This document shows positions 9,286-15,369 of a stretch of DNA of 41,258 bases, piece after piece. Within the stretch, counting starts at the first letter, position 1; each line of letters starts with the position of its first letter. A program made the translations under genes and the position numbers. The stretch lies in the NCBI GenBank assembly GCA_030265685.1, contig JAJDGO010000010.1, positions 1 through 41,258 of the forward strand, read 5' to 3'. The notes under the pieces were generated by a model that did not search any database, was not told the DNA's origin, and was given only the letters and a program-made list of their open reading frames with translations. The stretch is from Bacteroidales bacterium OttesenSCG-928-M11 (lineage in GTDB: Bacteria > Bacteroidota > Bacteroidia > Bacteroidales > Azobacteroidaceae).

Positions 9286-10653
9286 ATGAGAGTCATTTAT
9301 TGTTTCATATTCCTATTGTTTTTTATTTATGAAACATCGGGGCAAGCCAAGTTTACCTCTCCTGTTCGCGACACATCCTTTACCATTGATTCTCTTTATT
9401 ATCTTTACGCAAAAGAAGGTTTTTATACGGTTGTAGATGATGTGCAATATCTGCAAAATTACCTTATTAGTTTGGATCGAAACTCGCAATTAGCCGAATT
9501 GGATCGCTTGAAAAAAGCAGCTAAAAAGTATAAGTGCGAAGGCTTGATGAAAGAACATGGCTATTTCGAAGAAATTCTTTATCCCAATATATCCGAATAC
9601 GACGAAGAAAAAGAAATCTATATCTCGCCCAATCTGGAGAGAAATATAAAGTCGTATCGAAAATATATCGATAAAGCTTCTGATTCGGGAGATATTCTAT
9701 TCAAACTAAGGATGATGCAATGGATGCTTCATGTTTGTTATTACGATGTTACCAACTCAAAATACGCTCAGGCATTCGAATTGTCCCGGTTCTTTTTGAA
9801 AGAATTAGACGAAGTGAGCTTGGATATATATCCTATGCGGTCGTTTTCGTATTATACTATTGCCGAGTTGTATTGTAAGTTCGACGATTACGAAAAAGCT
9901 TTGCCAATTATAGAAAAAGCATTGCAAGAAACTCCCTACTATTTCGACTATGGAAGTGCGGCAGCTCATAATACATTAGGCTTGTATTATATGGAAAGTA
10001 ACACGGATTTGTCGGAAAAACATTTTCAAACGATCCTGGAAATAGAAAAAGATTATACAAGAAAAGAAGAATATTCGGCTATTGCCAATAGTAATTTAGC
10101 CCGGATGTTGTATAAACAAGGTAAATATTCCGAAGCTTTAAGAATGTTTCCGGCATCTATTGTCCCGTCGATGAAAGAGAATGATGTAATCTTTGTTTCG
10201 GGCATTTTTACCAATATGGGAAACTGCTACCTGAAAATAGGGAATCTTGAGATGACAAAGAATATGATCGATAGCTCTCTTTACTATATAAGGTGCGAAA
10301 ACTACAAGAGACATAGTTATTATACACGGATATATACTTTAATGTCGAAATATTATGCATCGATAAATCAAGAGTTAAATTCTCATTTATACTTAGACTC
10401 GGCCTTTATGTCGGACGAACGTCAGAAGAATATATTTAATTATTCCTCCTTGCTTAAAGCCGAACAGATGATATTTGAGTACGAGCAGCAAATGAAAGAC
10501 AAGGAGTTGAGCTATAAAACAAATCTCTTGATTCTATTAATTGTTTTACTGCTGATCGTTGCTATCTTCTTAGGAGTTGTTTTGTTTTTGTACCGCAAAA
10601 AAAAAGGAAGCTTACGAAGCCTTAGTTCTAAAAAGTCAATATTGGGCTTCTAA
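9286..10653 (+). CDS. TPR-membrane regulator, N-terminal part of a frameshifted TPR/AraC protein
   Basis: N-terminal half of a Bacteroidetes membrane-bound regulator of the TPR plus AraC type. It has a hydrophobic N-terminus resembling a signal or anchor (residues 4-16), a helical tetratricopeptide-like region (about 130-390), one membrane segment (about 412-434), then RKKK. The frame runs into an A9 tract (10597-10605), continues for 15 non-homologous residues and stops. Removing one A joins it to the next frame and gives YRKKKEAYEALVLK, a single protein of about 596 aa ending in an AraC-type DNA-binding domain. As read, the product would be a membrane TPR protein without its DNA-binding part. 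Ligand and targets are unknown; the next protein genes, aguAB, are possible but unproven targets. Confidence 0.8.
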   Translation: MRVIYCFIFLLFFIYETSGQAKFTSPVRDTSFTIDSLYYLYAKEGFYTVVDDVQYLQNYLISLDRNSQLAELDRLKKAAKKYKCEGLMKEHGYFEEILYPNISEYDEEKEIYISPNLERNIKSYRKYIDKASDSGDILFKLRMMQWMLHVCYYDVTNSKYAQAFELSRFFLKELDEVSLDIYPMRSFSYYTIAELYCKFDDYEKALPIIEKALQETPYYFDYGSAAAHNTLGLYYMESNTDLSEKHFQTILEIEKDYTRKEEYSAIANSNLARMLYKQGKYSEALRMFPASIVPSMKENDVIFVSGIFTNMGNCYLKIGNLEMTKNMIDSSLYYIRCENYKRHSYYTRIYTLMSKYYASINQELNSHLYLDSAFMSDERQKNIFNYSSLLKAEQMIFEYEQQMKDKELSYKTNLLILLIVLLLIVAIFLGVVLFLYRKKKGSLRSLSSKKSILGF

Positions 10654-11077
10654 GGATAATTACGCAAATTCGACTACAATGGGGTTCGAAAACGAAGAGA
10701 AAGCGACCAATGAAATAGTAGAACAACTCGACGAAAAAGAATGGAAACTATTTCAAAAAATAAATGAAATAATCATCGAAGAAAAGTTGTTTCAATATCC
10801 AGACCTTTCGTTGGATTATGTTGCCCAAAAAGTTGGACTCAATAGATATATTATTTCGAAACTAATTAATAAAGCTACCGGGAAAAACTTTAATACTTTC
10901 GTCAACGAATACCGTATCAAGGAAGCAATACGCCGGTTGTCTGATAGGCAAAACAACAATTATACGATTGATGCTATTGCTTTTGATTGTGGTTTTTCTA
11001 ATAGAATCTCTTTTTATCGCTCTTTTAAAAAGAAGGTAGGTATCTCTCCGTCAGAGTTTAAGGAACATGCAACATGA
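10604..11077 (+). CDS. AraC-family DNA-binding part of the frameshifted TPR/AraC regulator
   Basis: C-terminal half of the gene above, in the +1 frame. It holds a cytosolic linker and an AraC-type double helix-turn-helix (last 100 residues), with YPDLSLDYVAQKVGLNRYIISKLINK as the first helix pair and AIAFDCGFSNRISFYRSFKKKVGISPSEF as the second, very typical of the family. The frame can be followed back to a TTG at 10577, but that lies inside the membrane-segment coding region of the other frame. If translated alone, the first ATG is at 10679. I read this as one gene broken by a 1-nt homopolymer change, rather than two genes. Confidence 0.8.
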   Translation, partial: KEAYEALVLKSQYWASKDNYANSTTMGFENEEKATNEIVEQLDEKEWKLFQKINEIIIEEKLFQYPDLSLDYVAQKVGLNRYIISKLINKATGKNFNTFVNEYRIKEAIRRLSDRQNNNYTIDAIAFDCGFSNRISFYRSFKKKVGISPSEFKEHAT

Positions 11078-11127
11078 ATAGTTGGTTACAAAACATGAAA
11101 TGTAACCGCTTCCTTGTTTAGAAATCT

Positions 11128-11135
11128 TACATTTG
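11128..11135 (+). promoter_or_regulatory. -7 element upstream of the small RNA candidate
   Basis: TACATTTG matches TAnnTTTG. No protein gene begins shortly after it. Transcription from about 11140 would run through the foldable region ending at 11312. No good -33 is visible. Confidence 0.5.
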
Positions 11136-11139
11136 TACT

Positions 11140-11312
11140 ATCGATGCTTAAGAAGTGAGAGAGTTCACTTTTGTATTCCGGTTTGTCTTAAGATAAAGAT
11201 TGTGTTTGTGTGATTATATCCCTATCCCATATATCACTTAATTATGAAAAAATACAAGAGACAAATCTTGATCATGCGACAACCGGTATAAGCTTCGTGT
11301 TCCGGTTCTTTT
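11140..11312 (+). ncRNA. Candidate structured small RNA (6S-like rod, about 170 nt)
   Basis: The segment has its own -7 element, no convincing ORF, and ordered complementarity. There is a 5' hairpin (AAGTGA 11153-11158 with TCACTT 11165-11170). A long rod follows: CCGGTTTGTC 11178-11187 with GACAACCGG 11278-11286, AAGATT 11196-11201 with AATCTT 11264-11269, and an apical hairpin 11210-11219 with 11229-11237. A 3' AACCGG/CCGGTT hairpin (11281-11307) followed by CTTTTATTT competes with the closing stem and may be the terminator. An internally looped rod of this size recalls 6S RNA, but I could not test any family model; the identity is inference. The only ORF, MKKYKRQILIMRQPV from 11244, is not supported. 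Confidence 0.5.
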
Positions 11313-11329
11313 ATTTCTACAAATTGTTG

Positions 11330-11337
11330 TATCTTTG
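11330..11337 (+). promoter_or_regulatory. aguA -7 element
   Basis: TATCTTTG matches TAnnTTTG and ends 5 nt before the aguA ATG, predicting a leaderless mRNA or use of the later Met at 11367. Confidence 0.55.
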
Positions 11338-11342
11338 CAGGC

Positions 11343-12377
11343 ATGGAAAGAAATATACCTAATATAATGTTCCCGGCCGAATGGTATAATCAGAGTGCAG
11401 TTATGCTAACTTGGCCTCACGAAGATACAGATTGGTATCCTATTTTAGACGAAGTAATCCCTTGCTTTGTTTCTATTGCAAAAGAAATTATTAAAAGAGA
11501 AAAGTTATTAATCGTAACACCTGATATTAATCAAGTGAAACAAGACTTGGGTAATATTGATTATTCAAACATAATCTTTTGCTCCTTGAACACAAACGAC
11601 ACTTGGGCGCGCGATCATGGGCCTATTTCTGTCTTTGTTAATGAGGTTCCTTATATATTAGATTTTACTTTTAATGGTTGGGGATTAAAGTTTCCGGCCA
11701 ATTATGACAATCAAATAAATAAATCTTTGTTCGATCGTAGTGTCTTTACTTCACAAGTTGGATACCAAAGCATGCTTCATGTTGTATTAGAAGGCGGAAG
11801 TATAGAAAGCGATGGGGAAGGAACTATCTTAACAACGTCGGAATGTTTACTTTCTGTCAATAGAAACGAGTACAAAGATAAAAGAGAAATAGGAGACTAT
11901 CTGAAAATGTTGTTCGATGTAAAACGTATTCTTTGGCTAAATAATGGATATTTAGAAGGAGATGATACTGATAGCCATGTCGATACTTTAGCTCGTTTTT
12001 GTAATCCAAGCACAATAGCTTATGTAAAATGCACTGAAGATGACGAACATTACGAAGAGTTGAAATTAATGGAAGATGAATTGAAAGCTTTTCGAACATT
12101 ATCGGGCGAACCATACGTATTAGTTGCTTTGCCAATGGCTGATCCTGTTTACGACGGCGAACAACGTTTGCCGGCTACTTATGCGAATTTTCTTATTATT
12201 AACCAGGCTGTATTGGTTCCTACGTATAATAGCCCGAAAGATCAAATTGCTTTAGATACATTAAAAGAAGTATTCCCGGATCGTGAAGTTATTGGTATAA
12301 ATTGTCTTCCATTGATCAAGCAACATGGAAGTCTACATTGCGTAACTATGCAACTTCCTGCCGGATTTATAGAATAA
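11343..12377 (+). CDS. aguA: Agmatine deiminase (agmatine iminohydrolase)
   Basis: Converts agmatine to N-carbamoylputrescine and ammonia, the first step of the agmatine route to putrescine; cytosolic. The 344-aa length is normal for the peptidylarginine-deiminase-like family. Visible motifs are FPAEWYNQSAVMLTWPHEDTDW at the N-terminus, TWARDHGP, LEGGSIESDGEGT, and the catalytic Cys333 in HGSLHCVTMQLP near the C-terminus. The -7 box ends 5 nt before the ATG at 11343, so translation may be leaderless; the Met at 11367, directly before FPAEW, is the alternative start. aguB follows after 11 nt, which gives a two-gene pathway operon and strengthens the assignment. Confidence 0.95.
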   Translation: MERNIPNIMFPAEWYNQSAVMLTWPHEDTDWYPILDEVIPCFVSIAKEIIKREKLLIVTPDINQVKQDLGNIDYSNIIFCSLNTNDTWARDHGPISVFVNEVPYILDFTFNGWGLKFPANYDNQINKSLFDRSVFTSQVGYQSMLHVVLEGGSIESDGEGTILTTSECLLSVNRNEYKDKREIGDYLKMLFDVKRILWLNNGYLEGDDTDSHVDTLARFCNPSTIAYVKCTEDDEHYEELKLMEDELKAFRTLSGEPYVLVALPMADPVYDGEQRLPATYANFLIINQAVLVPTYNSPKDQIALDTLKEVFPDREVIGINCLPLIKQHGSLHCVTMQLPAGFIE

Positions 12378-12388
12378 ATTACTTGCGT

Positions 12389-13267
12389 ATGAAAATTAAG
12401 GTCGGATTAGTTCAACAATCCAATACATCGGACAAACAAGCGAATATAGATAAACTAATAGTTAATATACGCGATTGTGCAAAGAATGGCGCAAATCTTG
12501 TAGTTTTGCAAGAATTACACAACGGACTTTACTTCTGTCAGACTGAAAGTACAGACGTTTTTGCTCAGGCCGAGACCATACCCGGTGCTTCAACTGATTT
12601 ATTCGGAGCATTAGCTAAAGAATTAAATATCGTTCTTGTATTATCATTGTTTGAAAAACGAGCTCCGGGATTGTATCATAACACCGCAGTTGTAATAGAA
12701 AACGATGGAACTATCGCCGGTAAATACCGAAAAATGCATATTCCGGATGACCCGGCATACTATGAAAAGTTCTACTTTACGCCCGGAGATTTAGGATTTA
12801 AGCCTATTCAGACTTCTTTAGGCAAATTAGGTGTGCTTGTTTGTTGGGATCAATGGTATCCGGAAGCGGCTCGTTTGATGGCTTTGTCGGGTGCCGAGAT
12901 ATTAATATACCCAACGGCTATCGGTTGGGAGTCTACAGATGAAGAAGAAGAAAAAGAACGTCAAAGAAATGCTTGGATTATTGCTCAAAGAGGACAGGCT
13001 GTTTATAACGGTTTACACGTGATTTCTGTCAATAGAGTAGGGCACGAATCCGATCCTTCAAAATTAACCAACGGAATTCAATTTTGGGGCAGCAGTTTTA
13101 TAGCGGGTCCTCAAGGAGAGTTGTTGTATCAATCGTCGCAAAAAGAAGAAAACCAAGTGATAGAAATAAACCTAAGTCGTTCGGAAAATGTTCGGCAGTG
13201 GTGGCCTTTCTTAAGAGATCGCCGAATTGATGCTTACGATGATTTGACAAAAAGGTTTATTGATTAG
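12389..13267 (+). CDS. aguB: N-carbamoylputrescine amidase
   Basis: Nitrilase-superfamily enzyme (292 aa) that hydrolyses N-carbamoylputrescine to putrescine, CO2 and ammonia, completing the pathway begun by the preceding gene. The catalytic triad is visible: Glu42 in LQELHNGLYF, Lys115 in YRKMHIPDDP and Cys152 in LVCWDQWYPEAAR. The frame is open back to 12302 inside aguA, but homology begins at MKIKVGLVQQS, so the ATG at 12389, 11 nt after the aguA stop, is chosen. It is the second gene of the aguAB operon and converges on reco with a 3-nt gap. Confidence 0.95.
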   Translation: MKIKVGLVQQSNTSDKQANIDKLIVNIRDCAKNGANLVVLQELHNGLYFCQTESTDVFAQAETIPGASTDLFGALAKELNIVLVLSLFEKRAPGLYHNTAVVIENDGTIAGKYRKMHIPDDPAYYEKFYFTPGDLGFKPIQTSLGKLGVLVCWDQWYPEAARLMALSGAEILIYPTAIGWESTDEEEEKERQRNAWIIAQRGQAVYNGLHVISVNRVGHESDPSKLTNGIQFWGSSFIAGPQGELLYQSSQKEENQVIEINLSRSENVRQWWPFLRDRRIDAYDDLTKRFID

Positions 13268-13270
13268 TAC

Positions 13271-13993
13271 TTATTTGAATATTTCGTGTAGAATATCCAT
13301 CGATTTGATCTCCGGAAGGTAACTTAAATGAAGCCTATAGTATTCGATGATTTGATTAATAATAGTATAGCGTTGACTTCCTGATAATTTAAAACAATGC
13401 ATATTGTGATAGTTCATCCGGAGAAGAAGCGCAAGCGCAGAACTATCTTCCGGATTGAGGAAGTGATTATGAAAGGGCTTATGAGAAACAAAATATCCTT
13501 TCTGTAAATCAAAATACATTCCTTTGCAATATTCTTCGGCATTTGGATAAAATCCCAAAAACTGACTGAGTCGTATCAGAAAGACTAAATGAAAATTGGT
13601 GTAGTTTTTCGAAGAAAGCTCCAATATCTCCAAAGAGTATAAAAGATAATTGAATAAAAACTTATCAGGCTGGATGTCTCGAATGGTTTTATTTAAAAAT
13701 TCCGCCAAAAATAAACAAATAGAACTTTTGATCGGATCAAATAATAAATTCGGAAAAGAAATAAATGCTTTAGCTTCCTTTAATCGATGAATATCTTGTT
13801 TCCCATGCTCAACTTCCATTTCTAAAGCAGCAAGAGGATGAAAAAGCATACGCGATGTTTTCGCCTTTTTCCCTTTGTCTTTGAAAGTTAGATAAGATAA
13901 AACACCAAATTCTTCCGTCAAAACACGGACGATAGAATATCGATCATTATAATTAGTTAGGCATAAAACAATACCTTTTGTCTTTCTCAACAT
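13271..13993 (-). CDS. recO: DNA repair protein RecO
   Basis: Recombination mediator (240 aa) of the RecFOR pathway that helps load RecA on SSB-coated single-stranded DNA. The N-terminal OB-fold starts MLRKTKGIVLCLTNYNDRYSIV, and the sequence continues with LTFKDKGKKAKTSRMLFHPLAALEMEVEH and a helical C-terminal part, in agreement with Bacteroidetes RecO. The frame can be extended to an ATG at 14029, but the -7 element TACCTTTG (14005-13998) lies between the two ATGs and homology starts at 13993. The box ends only 4 nt from this ATG, so the mRNA is probably leaderless. Its 3' end abuts aguB. Confidence 0.93.
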   Translation of the reverse strand: MLRKTKGIVLCLTNYNDRYSIVRVLTEEFGVLSYLTFKDKGKKAKTSRMLFHPLAALEMEVEHGKQDIHRLKEAKAFISFPNLLFDPIKSSICLFLAEFLNKTIRDIQPDKFLFNYLLYSLEILELSSKNYTNFHLVFLIRLSQFLGFYPNAEEYCKGMYFDLQKGYFVSHKPFHNHFLNPEDSSALALLLRMNYHNMHCFKLSGSQRYTIINQIIEYYRLHLSYLPEIKSMDILHEIFK

Positions 13994-13997
13994 GATA

Positions 13998-14005
13998 CAA
14001 AGGTA
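13998..14005 (-). promoter_or_regulatory. recO -7 element
   Basis: TACCTTTG on the minus strand matches TAnnTTTG and lies 4 nt before the recO ATG. It decides against the upstream start at 14029. Confidence 0.55.
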
Positions 14006-14055
14006 GAAGAAAACAAGAAATATATCCATAGAAATGAAAAATATTTTAGAAATGT

Positions 14056-14086
14056 TTTGGAGATTAAAAAAAAGTTCCTACATTTG
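14056..14086 (+). promoter_or_regulatory. Promoter of tRNA-Glu and rpsT
   Basis: TTTG (14056-14059), 19 nt, then TACATTTG (14079-14086): a perfect Bacteroidetes -33/-7 pair. The bases after it, CACTCGCTAAGCGCAAG, resemble those after the tRNA-Lys promoter in this window. Confidence 0.75.
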
Positions 14087-14105
14087 CACTCGCTAAGCGC
14101 AAGAC

Positions 14106-14177
14106 GGCCCATTCGTCTATCGGTTAGGACGCCAGATTTTCATTCTGGAAAGAGGGGTTCGATTCCCCTATGGGCTA
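14106..14177 (+). tRNA. tRNA-Glu (anticodon TTC)
   Basis: A full cloverleaf of 72 nt can be drawn: acceptor GGCCCAT with ATGGGCT (one G-U pair), D stem GTCT/GGAC, anticodon stem CCAGA/TCTGG with loop TTTTCAT giving anticodon TTC, T arm AGGGG-TTCGATT-CCCCT, discriminator A. CCA is not encoded. It shares a promoter with rpsT, 25 nt downstream. Confidence 0.95.
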
Positions 14178-14202
14178 CGAATAATAAATATATTTTAGAT
14201 TA

Positions 14203-14457
14203 ATGGCAAATCATAAATCATCTGTAAAACGCAATAGACAAGCTTTAAAGAAAAGATTGCACAATAGATATTACGCAAAGACTGCTCGTAACGCAGTTCG
14301 TAGTCTTCGCAAAATGACTGATAAGGCAGAAGCTCAAGCTTTATATCCTAAAGTAAGCGCTATGTTAGATAAGTTGGCAAAAAAGAATGTAATCCATAAA
14401 AATAAAGCTGGTAACTTAAAATCGAAGTTAGCGATTTACGTAAACAAATTGAACTAA
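14203..14457 (+). CDS. rpsT: 30S ribosomal protein S20
   Basis: Small-subunit ribosomal protein (84 aa) that binds 16S rRNA. It is short, very basic and helical, beginning [22 protein letters not shown], which is diagnostic for S20. It begins 25 nt after tRNA-Glu, with no TAnnTTTG element between, so it most likely depends on the tRNA promoter; RNase processing of the tRNA would then create the 5' end of the rpsT mRNA. A hairpin terminator follows at 14481-14510. Confidence 0.97.
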   Translation: MANHKSSVKRNRQALKKRLHNRYYAKTARNAVRSLRKMTDKAEAQALYPKVSAMLDKLAKKNVIHKNKAGNLKSKLAIYVNKLN

Positions 14458-14480
14458 TTCAATCATTATATTGAAAAATG

Positions 14481-14516
14481 GAGGGTGTATCACGTAGTGA
14501 TTTCACCCTCTCTTTG
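14481..14516 (+). terminator. Terminator after rpsT
   Basis: GAGGGTG (14481-14487) pairs with CACCCTC (14504-14510), enclosing a second hairpin ATCAC-GTA-GTGAT, and a T-rich tail TCTTTG follows. Confidence 0.75.
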
Positions 14517-14610
14517 TTCATTCTCCTATCTAATCTAAGATTTATATTTATCTCTCCTTTATTGCTCGAATCTTTTTATAGTATTTGCTCCGAATGATTA
14601 ACTTATCTGC

Positions 14611-15252
14611 ATGAAAACAACTTCCAAAAACAAAGACTTATCGTTGAACTCCATTTTATTAGGAAAGGAGTTAAATAGAGAAATTATAAAATCCCGTATT
14701 TTATCTATCGATTCTTTTGGTGAAACGCCGGATTATTTTCAATTCGTTGATTGGACTGCTCAAGATAGAACCGAAACTATTCAGTTTTCATTTTCCGATA
14801 CAACGATAGGAAGATTATTGATCGCAAATACTTCCAAAGGAATTTGTTTTTTAGGCTTTTCTTGTAATAATGACGAGATTGTAAAAGAAGATTTCTTAAA
14901 AAGATTCCCCAAGCAGATTGTAAAAGAAGAAATAACTCATTTTCAACAATTAGCAATAGATTTTTGTAATGGAGAGAGAAATAAAATAATCCCATTACAT
15001 TTAAAGGGAACACCTTTCCAGATTGATATTTGGAAAAAAATGACTCGTATCCCAACTGGAAGCTTTTCGTCGTATAGTGCTCTTTGTAAAATACCTAAAG
15101 GTGCGCGAGCTATTGGTACGGCGGTTGGAGCAAATCCTATAAGTTATATTATTCCATGCCATCGTATTGTGAGAAAAGACGGATGTTATCATGGGTATCA
15201 TTGGGGACTTGAGATTAAACATCAATTAATCGCGATGGAATTGTTTTCTTGA
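14611..15252 (+). CDS. ogt: Methylated-DNA--[protein]-cysteine S-methyltransferase
   Basis: Suicide repair protein that moves the alkyl group from O6-alkylguanine to its own cysteine. The acceptor is Cys183 in SYIIPCHRIVRKDG, preceded by the DNA-binding helix-turn-helix (IPTGSFSSYSALCKIPKGARAIGTAVGANP) and followed by GCYHGYHWGLEIKHQLIAMEL. At 213 aa it carries a divergent N-terminal part of about 75 residues, but no Ada-type zinc-binding or AraC domain, so it is probably a stand-alone repair enzyme, not an adaptive-response regulator. The start at 14611 is the first ATG. No clear promoter was found. Whether it should be called ogt or ada-like is uncertain; the enzymatic class is not. Confidence 0.9.
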   Translation: MKTTSKNKDLSLNSILLGKELNREIIKSRILSIDSFGETPDYFQFVDWTAQDRTETIQFSFSDTTIGRLLIANTSKGICFLGFSCNNDEIVKEDFLKRFPKQIVKEEITHFQQLAIDFCNGERNKIIPLHLKGTPFQIDIWKKMTRIPTGSFSSYSALCKIPKGARAIGTAVGANPISYIIPCHRIVRKDGCYHGYHWGLEIKHQLIAMELFS

Positions 15253-15324
15253 AATCCAAATCACTTAATAATACCAAAAAATAGCTATGATACTTGGATA
15301 AGCTGCCTATAAATTGGGATTGCT

Positions 15325-15332
15325 TATCTTTG
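15325..15332 (+). promoter_or_regulatory. -7 element of the TonB receptor operon
   Basis: TATCTTTG matches TAnnTTTG, 37 nt before the ATG. A second near-match GACCTTTG lies at 15343-15350. Confidence 0.45.
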
Positions 15333-15369
15333 AGAAAACCTCGACCTTTGCACCTCAATTAATAGGTGA

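Noticed and set aside
11244..11291. Short ORF MKKYKRQILIMRQPV as an attenuator leader peptide for aguA
   Set aside because: No run of regulatory codons, it sits within the paired region of the RNA candidate, and aguA has its own -7 box after the hairpin.
12302..12388. Upstream extension of the aguB frame
   Set aside because: It overlaps the aguA coding sequence and lacks family similarity; the nitrilase domain begins at 12389.
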